Shown piece by piece: positions 45,951 to 54,910 of a stretch of 64,000 nucleotides of DNA; within the stretch, counting starts at the first letter, position 1; every line of letters starts with the position of its first letter. Made by a program: the position numbers and the translations under genes. This DNA comes from Azospirillum oryzae (GTDB lineage: Bacteria; Pseudomonadota; Alphaproteobacteria; Azospirillales; Azospirillaceae). The stretch is from positions 662,301-726,300 of the forward strand of contig NZ_FXAK01000009.1 in the NCBI RefSeq assembly GCF_900177515.1, written 5' to 3'. The notes under the pieces are model-generated. The model did no database searches, was not told the DNA's origin, and was given only the letters and a program-made list of their open reading frames with translations.

Positions 45951-47027
45951 TTGCCAAAATTTAAACTAAAGCTCCTGCCCGCATCTGATGGCGATTGTAT
46001 GTTGCTATCCTGGGGCGACGACGGCGGTCCGCTCAGCCACATGGTAATTGATGGCGGTAGAAAAGGGGCGTATCAGCACTTAAATAGTGAGCTATTTCGC
46101 ATCGTAAATGCTGGAGAAGCCCTCGCGCTCTACGTACTCACGCACGTCGACGCTGACCACATTGAAGGTGCACTCGCCTATCTGGACGACGTAAACCGGC
46201 CGATCCTGCCTAAGGATGTCTGGTATAACGGCTTGTATCAGATGAGACTGGCAGATAACCGTAGCATGCGCCAAGGCGACGATTGGTCAAAGGCTATTTC
46301 AAGATTGAAGCTCCCGCTTAATCGACACTTCGAGGGCGGTGTAGCGTCGATTGAAAGCGCACTGGCTCCGATCGACGTTGAGGGCCTGAAAATAATTATG
46401 CTCTCCCCCGACTCTGCTCATCTTGCAGCGATGGGCAATCTCTGGACTAAGTGGCGCGAAACTGAGGAGCGGGAGAGAAGAGAGGGTATGCGCGCGCCGA
46501 AGGCACGTCAGCGCCCTCCTGTTCCGCAGCCTCTAATTGTGGAAAATTTGATTGCCGACGGCGAGACCGATCCAGAGCCACCCAATGGGACGAGCATTGC
46601 GTTCTTGGCCGAGTGGCGGGGCCGAAGCGTTCTGCTCGGCGGCGACGCCCATCCCAACGTGCTGGTAACGTCATTGGCGCCGCTTGCAGAAAGTAATGGC
46701 GGGCGGTGTCGTATCGACCTGCTAAAGGCGTCGCATCACGGAAGCGCTAAGAACACCACCCGGCAACTCATTGAGCTGCTCGATTGCAGGCGGATTGCCA
46801 TCTCGACAAACGGAAAGCTGCACGGGCATCCAGACCCTGAATCCATCGCACGTTTTTTGCATTTTGGAGTATCCGGGCCAAAGCATATATACTTCAACTA
46901 CGATACCGATCGCACGCGACCCTGGGCGGATTCAAATCTGGAGGCCAAGCACAACTATCGCGTCCACTTACCATCTTCCGCGTCTGGCGCTATTGAGATT
47001 GATTTGATGGCAGATGATTTATTCTGA
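45951..47027 (+). CDS. MBL-fold metallo-hydrolase of a conflict-type system
   Basis: 358 residues from a TTG with GGGGGAA six bases upstream; no ATG in this frame is well placed. The metallo-beta-lactamase core is complete: MVIDGGRK, the metal site THVDADHIEG (HxDxDH type), GGDAHPN with a further ligand, and LLKASHHGSAKN. It resembles the ComEC/Rec2-like stand-alone MBL proteins but has no membrane segment, so it acts in the cytoplasm. It precedes a BON/CHAT protein by 127 bp on the same strand, and a protease/ATPase pair converges on that gene. A nuclease or phosphodiesterase effector role fits, but the substrate is unknown. Confidence 0.88.
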   Translation: MPKFKLKLLPASDGDCMLLSWGDDGGPLSHMVIDGGRKGAYQHLNSELFRIVNAGEALALYVLTHVDADHIEGALAYLDDVNRPILPKDVWYNGLYQMRLADNRSMRQGDDWSKAISRLKLPLNRHFEGGVASIESALAPIDVEGLKIIMLSPDSAHLAAMGNLWTKWRETEERERREGMRAPKARQRPPVPQPLIVENLIADGETDPEPPNGTSIAFLAEWRGRSVLLGGDAHPNVLVTSLAPLAESNGGRCRIDLLKASHHGSAKNTTRQLIELLDCRRIAISTNGKLHGHPDPESIARFLHFGVSGPKHIYFNYDTDRTRPWADSNLEAKHNYRVHLPSSASGAIEIDLMADDLF

Positions 47028-47154
47028 GTCACGACGAATGTCGCTAAAATGGAAGGTGCGTCGTTCTTTTGGTTGGAGCGGGTGATATCTGAAATAATTG
47101 TAGCTTGGCCAATGTATTGGTTGGAGCAGAACTATAGGGCGGGTATTCGGGGGA

Positions 47155-49128
47155 ATGATGGACTACTCTTGGAAGAGCCTTGCCGAGCTGAAGAAGAAGT
47201 TGTGCCAGCTGCTCGCGGATCGTTATCCCGGTCAGGTAACAGAACTGTGCGTCTTTCTCGAAGGAGACACGCTCTTGCTGAAAGGAGAAGTCGCCAGCGA
47301 AAGCTGTAGAGGTGACGCTAAGCGGATTGCGCTTGCGTTCGACGGCGTTCTCAAAGTGCATAACTTTTTGGAAGTGGCTGCCTTTTTAGAACCGGCTAGT
47401 GATTCGTCGTATGAGGATGATTTCTTCGGCTTCGATTCGCAAGAGAAGAGCGCGCGGCCTGCGAACGATGAGCCCATTGTTCCCGAAATCATGAGGAGGG
47501 GCACTAAATGGCCATCAACCCATTCACCAGAAACTGAAGAAAGACTCAATGTAGCACGTGGTATGGAAACCCGCAGTGCTGACTATGTATCGGTTGGTAG
47601 TTCACCGGCGCCGGCCTCCGTTGAGATAACCCGTTGTCCAACAATTGATAGCATAGGCGAGATCGCGCCTGGCAAGACCTTTGATTTAGTGATCGGCCTC
47701 GAGAAGCAACCGCAGTCGGATGGAAAGCTTATCTCACTTGGAAGTTTTCCTTCAGATTGGTCTGTGATCGAGATCTCAGTGCAGGTTGTGGCTGATTGGC
47801 TACAGTCTGTCGAATCAAAGCTGTCATCCATCGTGCTGACACCCAACCTACCTGCGCAACCGGCCCGCTTCACCTGTGTCGTGTCGAATGACTACGTACC
47901 GGACTCGTCGGCTGTTGTGATGATCTACTTTCTTCATGGCACGCGCGTTTGCGGGCATGTCACCCGAGACTTGGTAATAGTGGACGCAATGACCACGCCG
48001 TCGTCTGATCCTTACAGGTCAGAAGAGACTGTTCTGCCCGCAACGAGGCTAGGCCCCTCGACACGGCCTGCATCGATGATCAAGGTAGTGCCGGATGCTG
48101 TCGGGCCTACGTTAAGTGTGATGATCTCGCGCATCGACGACGATCATCAACACTGGACGTGGAAAGCTTTTGGTCCGGGTGGGGCCACAGCAGGGAGCCA
48201 GCCCGTTTCGCTCGGTAAAAGCCCGAAAGCGTTCGCGGAATCACTGCTGGCATCCTGCCCCGATCTGCCGCGGGAAGAATTCCGTCGCCGTATGCGGGGT
48301 ATTGGTGAGCTCATATGGCGTGCGGCGCCAGAAAAATTCCGGCAGTGCTATGCACAGAGCCGCAGCCAGTTAGGAAAGGGCTTTCCGATCCAGTTCCTGA
48401 CCGACGATCCCTTCGTACCCTGGGAGATGATGAAGCCGGACATTGAGGAAGGCAGGGTCGATCACCTCTACATTGAGCATCCGGTGGCGCGTTGGCCTCT
48501 GAACGGTGCAGGCCAGCATCGTTCGGCATTCCGCGCGGGCGCCATCCTGTCGTTCGTTCCGGATTATCCCACACAACCGCTCAAGGCAGCCGCAGAGGAG
48601 AGCACATGGATCTGCTCAAACCTGGGGGCTACAAAGATGTTGCCAAAGCGCAAGGCGTTCCTTGATGTGCTCGACGGATTTCACGGGGAACCGGTACGGA
48701 TGATCCACTTCGCGGGCCATGGTCGGGCGGACACCGGCACGAATGATGGCGGCATCGAACTGCAAGACGGACTGGTTGGCATTTTCGATGTTTACCAGTC
48801 ATCTGTGCGGATCGGCAGCACGGATGGCCCATTAGTGGTATTGAATGCGTGCGAATCCTCGGCTGGCGCGGAATTCCTCGGAATAAACACTGGCTGGGGG
48901 GCCGCCATCGCTGCACGCAACTTTGGCGGGCTCATTGCACCCTTGTGGGCCGTGCAGGACTCTGTCGCCTTCACTATGACCAAGGATAGCCTTCCCCAGT
49001 TGGTCGCTGGCAGCGCAACGCTGGGCGCGGCACTGACGGCAGCGCGGGCTAAAAACGCTGATGAAGCCGTCGCAGCGTTTGCTTATTTGGCGCACGGCGA
49101 CGTGATGGCGCGGTTCTTTACGTCCTAA
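47155..49128 (+). CDS. BON-CHAT caspase-like protease
   Basis: 657 residues; ATG at 47155 or the next ATG at 47158, behind GGGGGA. The N-terminal region (ELCVFLEGDTLLLKGEVA.. FDGVLKVHNFLEV, about residues 28-78) has the strand pattern of a BON domain. A linker and a beta-rich middle domain (about 170-290) follow. The C-terminal third is a CHAT/caspase-fold peptidase with the catalytic His in MIHFAGHGRAD (His522) and Cys in LNACESSAGAEF (Cys566). In known systems CHAT proteases are triggered by a sensor and cleave a partner. Its 3' end overlaps that of the S8 peptidase gene by 11 bp. The pair with MBL suggests immunity or programmed cell death. Confidence 0.88.
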   Translation: MMDYSWKSLAELKKKLCQLLADRYPGQVTELCVFLEGDTLLLKGEVASESCRGDAKRIALAFDGVLKVHNFLEVAAFLEPASDSSYEDDFFGFDSQEKSARPANDEPIVPEIMRRGTKWPSTHSPETEERLNVARGMETRSADYVSVGSSPAPASVEITRCPTIDSIGEIAPGKTFDLVIGLEKQPQSDGKLISLGSFPSDWSVIEISVQVVADWLQSVESKLSSIVLTPNLPAQPARFTCVVSNDYVPDSSAVVMIYFLHGTRVCGHVTRDLVIVDAMTTPSSDPYRSEETVLPATRLGPSTRPASMIKVVPDAVGPTLSVMISRIDDDHQHWTWKAFGPGGATAGSQPVSLGKSPKAFAESLLASCPDLPREEFRRRMRGIGELIWRAAPEKFRQCYAQSRSQLGKGFPIQFLTDDPFVPWEMMKPDIEEGRVDHLYIEHPVARWPLNGAGQHRSAFRAGAILSFVPDYPTQPLKAAAEESTWICSNLGATKMLPKRKAFLDVLDGFHGEPVRMIHFAGHGRADTGTNDGGIELQDGLVGIFDVYQSSVRIGSTDGPLVVLNACESSAGAEFLGINTGWGAAIAARNFGGLIAPLWAVQDSVAFTMTKDSLPQLVAGSATLGAALTAARAKNADEAVAAFAYLAHGDVMARFFTS

Positions 49129-51649
49129 TCACGCTCGGCATATCGATCAATACCCTGGCCGGGATCAGGTTCCTAACCTCAGTAACGAGATCGTTCGTCG
49201 TTTCCGGTGTGCGGATCGAGACGATCAAGCTAAAGCGGACCGGTACGTTTTCCGGAGAGACTTGCTGATTGGTCGCCCACCATCCGCGGATCGGCGTTAC
49301 GTTGATCATGCGGCGGCCAACCAGCTGATAAGCGGGGCCCCGCCACACATCGTGGTGGAGTGTTCCCCGTGTCCGCCTCTTGGGGCCCAAAAGCCACCCA
49401 AGATCCTCGCCCGCCGGCTCAGGCGCGCTAATCGCCCGGTTGACCCGGCGCTGTGCGCGCCTCTCGCTCTCCTCGAAGCGCTGGAAGTCGAACTGGAGAC
49501 GATGGGAGGGGTATTGCTGCAATCGTTCTAATCCAGCGCTATGGGGATCAGGCTGGACGAAGTACGACAGCGTGCACCGCAATTCGATCTCAGTCGCTCC
49601 GAGAGCGGTAAGCGCCTTATCGGGCCAGGGCAAGCGGAACGATTTCATTTCCTTCAACGTAACACCCTTGCCTGGATTGCGCTCATACGGCTGCAGATCA
49701 TCCTCAGCAATCAGCGTAAGGGCATTTCCAGCACTCCAGAACAACCGCTCCTCGTTGGGAACGCCCCAACCGAAGCAATCAAGCGTCGCAAGGTTGGCAT
49801 ACTCCTCCGGCATGCCACCAGCGATCAGCGCTTCACGCCTCGCTCGCATGGTTGGTGTCCAATCGGCACAATGTACGAGAAGCCCACGAACGGTCTCAGG
49901 GCGCATGGCGGGATACCGTGCCATAACCCGCCCGGCAAGCCGCGCCGCCGCAGCGCAGGCCGCGCTTGTGTCGCCAGTCAGCGTAATAGGCTTCCTGATG
50001 GGGTCGTTGGACGTCGTCGCAATCATATCGGGACCGTACGGGCGAGAGGTTTTTCCGCCCGGATCAATTCCATGGTTGCCACCTTCCATCAGGATGTCGG
50101 GCTTGTGTCGGCGCGCCTCCCACGATTGCGCCGTGCGAGACCGCGGCGATAGACCGCCTGCATCGGCTAGTGGCGACGGTCCCGAGCACTTGTTTGTCAG
50201 TGCACCAACCGAGAGGACGTTAAGCGCCTGCGCAGGCGATTGGATCCCATGCTGCTCATTGAAAGTGTGGTAGGATGAGACTTGGTAGGGTTCGGTCGCG
50301 GTCGTGTGCACATTGCCGACTGCTACGCAAAACAGCCGGGTATTCTTGCCATCACCGAACGCCAAATCGTCGAGCGTCGACGAGGTCGACGTCGGTCGGC
50401 CGTCCTCCAGTTCACCCACAGCGGTGGCTGCAAGACAGTAGACGCGAGAATGAGCGGCTTTGCTCTCGGCCAGGTCGACACCTCTGCGGATCGCGTCGCG
50501 CCCTGGAATCCTTACTGTGCTCTTTGGGTTAAATACCGCCATTGACTCAAGGCCGACCTCTAGATAGATCGGGTCATTCCCAGAAGCGACGTTCTCTAGG
50601 TCGCCATAGAGCGCGATACCAGCCATTTTTGAGCCATGCCCATCGGAGTCGAACGAATCCCAGGCGCTGGTGATAGTCCTGCACCGCTCCGTTGGGAGGG
50701 CCGGAGCAATCAGTGAGCTTGCGGGATTCACGCCCGTATCAAGCAGTGTAACCCAAGGTGCCTGATTTGGCGGCGGCACAACACGCTGGGCGATCGATTG
50801 TATCTGCGCCAAGCGCTTGGGCGGAGGCAAATCGGCGTGCTGCGCGATGAAGTTGGACGCTCCTCGGAGTTCCACGACCGCGGCGCTTTGCGCGACGAGC
50901 CGCGATATTGCGGCCTTAGTAGCGAAGCCGTTGTATACCAGAATATCGACGAATTTGGACGGACGGCCATAGATTTTAATGCCGAGCTGCTCGACCGCAG
51001 CGTCGAATGCCGCTTTCATTTGATCTCTAATCCAAATCTCCCATTCGACTGCGCCCTTTTCGCGTGGAAAATTCTCAAGTGCGTCGGTCCAAAGGTCCTC
51101 GACCTTAGCAATCTTAAACGATGCCGCGCTCTCAAACAGCCAAAAGTTGCGCGGACGGCGATCCGATGCGTCTCTAGGTTCGTTTGCGAGCTCGAGGGAG
51201 TATCTTTCAAGCGACCGTCCCTGATCTTCCCAGTTTTCATAAGACAAAAGATTATTTTCAAGCGTCTCAATCGATTTTTCGCCAACATAATACACTGCAC
51301 GGTCATGGCCGCGACTCCCTTGCGCGTCAGCGCCTCGCCGCACCTTGAGCAACTGCATGCTCCTACTGTTTGCACGCAGTGTATCACTCACTGCTAATTC
51401 TTCTCCCTCGCGAGATAAGACGGTCACGGTGACACCGCGCTTTTTTGCGGGAATGCCTAGAGCAGCCTGTTCTGCTTTATTTTCGTGGATTTGGTCTGCG
51501 ATCTTCATTAGATCGCTGCGCAAACGGCTCGCATGCTCTTCACGGTTTGGCACTGGAGTGGGACGTCGAGCGCTCCCGCCACCATACGGTTCAAAGCTCT
51601 CTGAGGCTTGACCTAAGCCACGGACGATCAGATGTCGATGCTGGAGCAT
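49118..51649 (-). CDS. S8 (subtilisin-like) serine peptidase
   Basis: 843 residues, no signal peptide. The N-terminal approximately 280 residues are a non-catalytic region with a helical start. The subtilisin core has Asp304 in LLDTGVNP, His338 in DSDGHGSKMAG and Ser562 in TGDTSAACAAAA, so the triad is complete. A long C-terminal beta-rich region follows (TEIELRCTLSYFVQPD). The family is that of cytosolic S8 peptidases which occur with a small AAA+ ATPase, as here (44 bp away on the same strand). Probably the ATPase unfolds or gates substrates for it. Possible roles are phage defence or toxin control. Confidence 0.92.
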   Translation of the reverse strand: MLQHRHLIVRGLGQASESFEPYGGGSARRPTPVPNREEHASRLRSDLMKIADQIHENKAEQAALGIPAKKRGVTVTVLSREGEELAVSDTLRANSRSMQLLKVRRGADAQGSRGHDRAVYYVGEKSIETLENNLLSYENWEDQGRSLERYSLELANEPRDASDRRPRNFWLFESAASFKIAKVEDLWTDALENFPREKGAVEWEIWIRDQMKAAFDAAVEQLGIKIYGRPSKFVDILVYNGFATKAAISRLVAQSAAVVELRGASNFIAQHADLPPPKRLAQIQSIAQRVVPPPNQAPWVTLLDTGVNPASSLIAPALPTERCRTITSAWDSFDSDGHGSKMAGIALYGDLENVASGNDPIYLEVGLESMAVFNPKSTVRIPGRDAIRRGVDLAESKAAHSRVYCLAATAVGELEDGRPTSTSSTLDDLAFGDGKNTRLFCVAVGNVHTTATEPYQVSSYHTFNEQHGIQSPAQALNVLSVGALTNKCSGPSPLADAGGLSPRSRTAQSWEARRHKPDILMEGGNHGIDPGGKTSRPYGPDMIATTSNDPIRKPITLTGDTSAACAAAARLAGRVMARYPAMRPETVRGLLVHCADWTPTMRARREALIAGGMPEEYANLATLDCFGWGVPNEERLFWSAGNALTLIAEDDLQPYERNPGKGVTLKEMKSFRLPWPDKALTALGATEIELRCTLSYFVQPDPHSAGLERLQQYPSHRLQFDFQRFEESERRAQRRVNRAISAPEPAGEDLGWLLGPKRRTRGTLHHDVWRGPAYQLVGRRMINVTPIRGWWATNQQVSPENVPVRFSLIVSIRTPETTNDLVTEVRNLIPARVLIDMPSVIRT

Positions 51650-51693
51650 TGCAGCAAATTACCACCAGATGAAGGTACCACCAACCATAAGGA

Positions 51694-52674
51694 TTATCCA
51701 TTTTGAAGTCTACGTTCCCGTATTGCCCGTAGCAGTGTAGCGCTATCTAGGTTTCCACCGCATTCGAGAACCGCGTCGCGGGCGGCATCGTCTGCGGCGG
51801 CTACGATATCAGCTTGGCTGAGCCCCTTGGCGGCCGCAGAAATCTCCGACCAAGACACATCAGCGAGTTCGAACTGGAGCAGCCTCTGAGCCAGAATGCG
51901 GCGCACGTGGTCGGGCGGAGGGAGGTCGTAGCGGACAGTAGCCTCAAAGCGCCGGAAGATTGCCCGGTCGAGCAACTCTTGATGGTTAGTAGCGGCGAGG
52001 ATTAGGCTACCTGAGGAATCCTCATCCAGAAACTGTAGAAACGAGTTCAACATACGGCGGGCTTCACCAATGTCGTTCTCGGCTCCACGCCTAGTGGCTA
52101 GTGCGTCGACTTCATCGAAGAAATACACTCCCCGTGCACCTTGCATGGCATCGAAGACGATACGGAGTTTCGCGGCAGTCTCACCCATGAACTTTGTGAT
52201 AACACCGTCGAGTTGGACAGTGAACAGTGGCAGGCCCAGTTCCCCCGCGATCGCTGCGGCTGTTAGGCTCTTACCCGTCCCTGGAGGTCCTGAAAGAAGA
52301 ACCTTGCGCCGAGGCATAAGGCCCTTCTCTTCCAGCAGGCCCCGCTCACGATGCTCGCGCACAATCCGGCGCAGCCGTATTTCTACTTCTTCAGCAAGGA
52401 CGACGTCTGACAGGCGGATCTCGGAATATGATGCTCGGACAAGTGATGCGAGTTCACCTCGCGGCACGGCGATGAGCGTCGGCTTCGAGGCAGTGCGGCG
52501 CTCACCAGCCTCATCGCGCAGAGAACCCACCAGTGTGCCAATCTCGTCGGCCATCCGGTGATGCCCCGCTTTGCGCGCGTCCGCAGCGATATGGTCAACG
52601 ATTGCCAGGAACCGCTCGTCGTCTCCGGCCGCGTGGCTCCGGATCATTGCGATGAGCTGCTTGCTACTGGCCAT
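51694..52674 (-). CDS. AAA+ ATPase paired with the S8 peptidase
   Basis: 326 residues. A helical N-terminal domain (about 100 residues) precedes the AAA+ core: Walker A GPPGTGKS, then VYFFDEVDALATRRG (Walker B with DE), the sensor 1 region LILAATNHQELLDRAIFRRFEA and the arginine-finger loop FRRFE. It is close to the FtsH/Vps4-like classic AAA clade but has no membrane segment or peptidase of its own. It is upstream of the S8 gene in a two-gene unit with a 44-bp gap, so it likely feeds or controls that protease. Own promoter within 52675-52989. Confidence 0.93.
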   Translation of the reverse strand: MASSKQLIAMIRSHAAGDDERFLAIVDHIAADARKAGHHRMADEIGTLVGSLRDEAGERRTASKPTLIAVPRGELASLVRASYSEIRLSDVVLAEEVEIRLRRIVREHRERGLLEEKGLMPRRKVLLSGPPGTGKSLTAAAIAGELGLPLFTVQLDGVITKFMGETAAKLRIVFDAMQGARGVYFFDEVDALATRRGAENDIGEARRMLNSFLQFLDEDSSGSLILAATNHQELLDRAIFRRFEATVRYDLPPPDHVRRILAQRLLQFELADVSWSEISAAAKGLSQADIVAAADDAARDAVLECGGNLDSATLLRAIRERRLQNG

Positions 52675-52989
52675 CCGGGGCTCCTATCTATTCACATCGG
52701 ATCAACTGAGCGTCTCAATCAGCATCCGTTTGGCGTCCTGACGACGTTTATCTGAGGCGCTTGATGTATCTAACGTTTTACGCGACCGTTGTTGCACCGG
52801 TCCACTCCAACTTAACGAATCGGCGATCTCGCAGAGCCGCTGCATTGCCTAACGCGAGAATGCGCTCCGAAGCAGCAAGTCCGCTGCTGGCGCAAAGCAG
52901 ACCTCACCTATTCTCCGCCAATGCCCCCTGCTCCGGCTTAGCACATATCGCGTTGTCCTGCACGATGCTGACCGCGCTGCGGGGCAACC
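52675..52989. other. Intergenic, promoter of the ATPase/peptidase unit
   Basis: This 315-bp gap separates the ATPase start (52674, minus) from the end of the recombinase gene (52990, minus). It should carry the promoter of the ATPase/peptidase pair. I see no clear attachment site or inverted repeat. Confidence 0.4.
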
Positions 52990-54021
52990 TCACAAGCCAG
53001 CCGCCTGGGTGAGGTTGATGCGGAAGCGGTCGCGGCGGCGCTGGTAGCGCCGGGTCATCTCGGCCGAGGCATGACCGAGATGGCGTTGGACGAAGCGCTC
53101 CTCCGCCTCGGCGGCAGTCGCCAGCCCAGCCCGCAGGGAATGGCCGGCGAAGCGGTGGCGACGCTCGCCCTCCGGCAGGTCACCGCGAATGCCGGCGGCA
53201 AGAGCCGTCGCTTGCACCAGACGGGCGACATGCTTGTCGGACAGCCGGTCAGTCAAGATCTGCTTCCCGTTGCGGGCGATACGGCGGAACAGCGGCCCAT
53301 GGGCGATGCGGCCCAACTCCATCCAGGTCTTCAGCGCCGCCACCGGGCAACTCAGCGGCGTGCTGCCCGGCCCGACCTCGACCTCGCGCCAGCCGGTCTT
53401 GCCGCGCACATGCAGCACAAGCCCACCCTCCAGCACCTCGACCCAGCCGCGGCCATCGGCGGTCTCCTCGGCGCCATGGTCGAGGCCGACGATCTCACTG
53501 CGCCGCAGTCCGCCGGCGAAACCGAGCAACAGGATGGCGCGGTCGCGCACGCCACGCAGGTCGCCGGCCAGACAGCCGAGCATGCGCAGCAGGTCGCCGG
53601 CGAGCAGTGCCTCCTTCTGGACGGGCGGGCGGGCATGGCTGCGGCGGATGCCGGCCAGAACCTCCTTGATGTGCCGGTCGCCGCGATCAAGCGGGCAGCC
53701 TCGTTGGCGGAAGGTCCAGGCCAAGCCGGACAGGCGGCGCTCGACCGTCGCAGCAGCCCGGGAGCGCCGGCCCGCTGCTAAGGCCTCGGAGGCGAGGTCG
53801 GCGAGGTAGAGGCCGATCGCCTGCGGATCGGGCGGCTGCGGCGAGACGCCACGGCGCATGCACCAGGCGCTGTAGTGGCGCCAGTCGGCGGCGTAGGCGC
53901 GCTGCGTGTTCTCGGCCTTGGCGTTGCGGGCGTACGCGCGGGCCTTGTCGGCCAGCTCGGACAGGTGGTCGAGCGCCTGATCCTGGGAAAGGGCGGGGGC
54001 GGGAACAGTGTCCGAGGCCAT
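52990..54021 (-). CDS. Tyrosine site-specific recombinase (integrase)
   Basis: About 343 residues from the ATG at 54021 (MASDTVPAPALSQDQALD); the frame is open 20 codons further. The SAM-like core-binding domain (AENTQRAYAADWRHYSAWC) precedes the catalytic domain: first Arg in FAGGLRRSEIVGLD, Lys in a RGKTGWREV strand, HSLR in FAGHSLRAGLAT, HLGH in QRHLGHASAE, and Tyr in MTRRYQRR. All five catalytic positions are present. It might mobilise the neighbouring segment or resolve replicon dimers. It sits between the conflict system and the repeat-rich region, and no matching att core was identified. Confidence 0.92.
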   Translation of the reverse strand: MASDTVPAPALSQDQALDHLSELADKARAYARNAKAENTQRAYAADWRHYSAWCMRRGVSPQPPDPQAIGLYLADLASEALAAGRRSRAAATVERRLSGLAWTFRQRGCPLDRGDRHIKEVLAGIRRSHARPPVQKEALLAGDLLRMLGCLAGDLRGVRDRAILLLGFAGGLRRSEIVGLDHGAEETADGRGWVEVLEGGLVLHVRGKTGWREVEVGPGSTPLSCPVAALKTWMELGRIAHGPLFRRIARNGKQILTDRLSDKHVARLVQATALAAGIRGDLPEGERRHRFAGHSLRAGLATAAEAEERFVQRHLGHASAEMTRRYQRRRDRFRINLTQAAGL

Positions 54022-54140
54022 GGCGGGCGGGCATCCGAGAGGGCAAAAACGAGGGTCCGAGTGTCGATTTCCCCGAATCAATGGACTCAGATTCCAGCAA
54101 TTTCAAGTCGTCCGCGTCTCCCAGATCGGTGGAAAGTAGA

Positions 54141-54182
54141 CCAGGATCGCCGGATTGATGTCCAGGATCACCGGACGATGTC
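54141..54182. repeat. 21-bp tandem repeat
   Basis: CCAGGATCGCCGGA at 54141-54154 and CCAGGATCACCGGA at 54162-54175 lie 21 bp apart, with similar following bases (TTGATGT and CGATGTC). The spacing of two helical turns suggests protein binding sites. Confidence 0.6.
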
Positions 54183-54484
54183 GACACAGAACGTCGTGAC
54201 CTTGCCCGCGATCCGCCTCGGCCGCAGCGGGTCACCAACCACCCTACCGCGGCGAAAATGCCGTCATGAACGGGATGTCGGGAAGGTCTGAGGAGCGAAA
54301 CGTGTCCACCGATCTTGGTTCGAGACCAGAGATCCTGGCACTGCCTGTCCAGCGGTCCTGGGCCCAAATCTGGCCGTTTTCCGCGGTTTTGAGCTTGAGT
54401 CCAGCGATCCCGGAAAACCGACATCACACCCCAATCTGCGCCGGAGTGTGAAACCACCCCCTGTGCACCATAGAGGTTATTATC

Positions 54485-54718
54485 GTGCATAGGTCCGGCA
54501 ACGGTCAAGCCAACGCTCCGGCGATCGGCGGCATGGCCAAACGGCGGCGCGTGCCTCCCGAGGTCAGGTCTGCGGCCGGGTCCCAGTCAAGGTTATTGGG
54601 ATCCCCGGTAAAGGTTATTGAGGTCGAAGGGGCGCCGACGACGGGCGCCGATTTACGTTATTGCGACCGGGATTCCGGCCGAAACGGCTTCAGTAAAGGT
54701 TATTTCGCCAGCCGACAG
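54485..54718. repeat. Long direct repeat with AAGGTTATT motifs, copy A
   Basis: This segment matches 54911-55141 at an offset near 423 bp, including CATGGCCAAACGGCGGC, GTGCCTCCCGA and ATTGAGGTCGAAGGGGC. AAGGTTATT occurs at 54589, 54611 and 54696 (spacing 22 and 85 bp). The copies are not identical, so the duplication is old or under selection for its motifs. Confidence 0.75.
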
Positions 54719-54910
54719 GGGGCATGTGTCAGCAAACTCAATAATCTTTACTCGCAAATATCATAGAAACAAGTACTTGTCCCAGTCGCGATATCGTTAA
54801 CTGGATACCAATAACGCAAACTGAAGCACGAGCCTGAGCTCAATAAGGTTAACCGGAGCGCCCCGATGTCGACTGACCGCCCCGGAGGACCACATCGCTT
54901 GTCGGACCGA

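Noticed and set aside
45951..47027. A ComEC DNA-uptake protein
   Set aside because: The MBL domain stands alone; the competence membrane domain and signal segments are missing.
49118..52674. A Lon/Clp-like housekeeping protease
   Set aside because: The peptidase has a subtilisin triad on a separate polypeptide, and the ATPase lacks Clp or Lon domains.
53687..54508. A minus-strand frame covering the 21-bp repeats
   Set aside because: It is an overlapping frame of the recombinase gene and its upstream non-coding repeats. There is no conserved motif.
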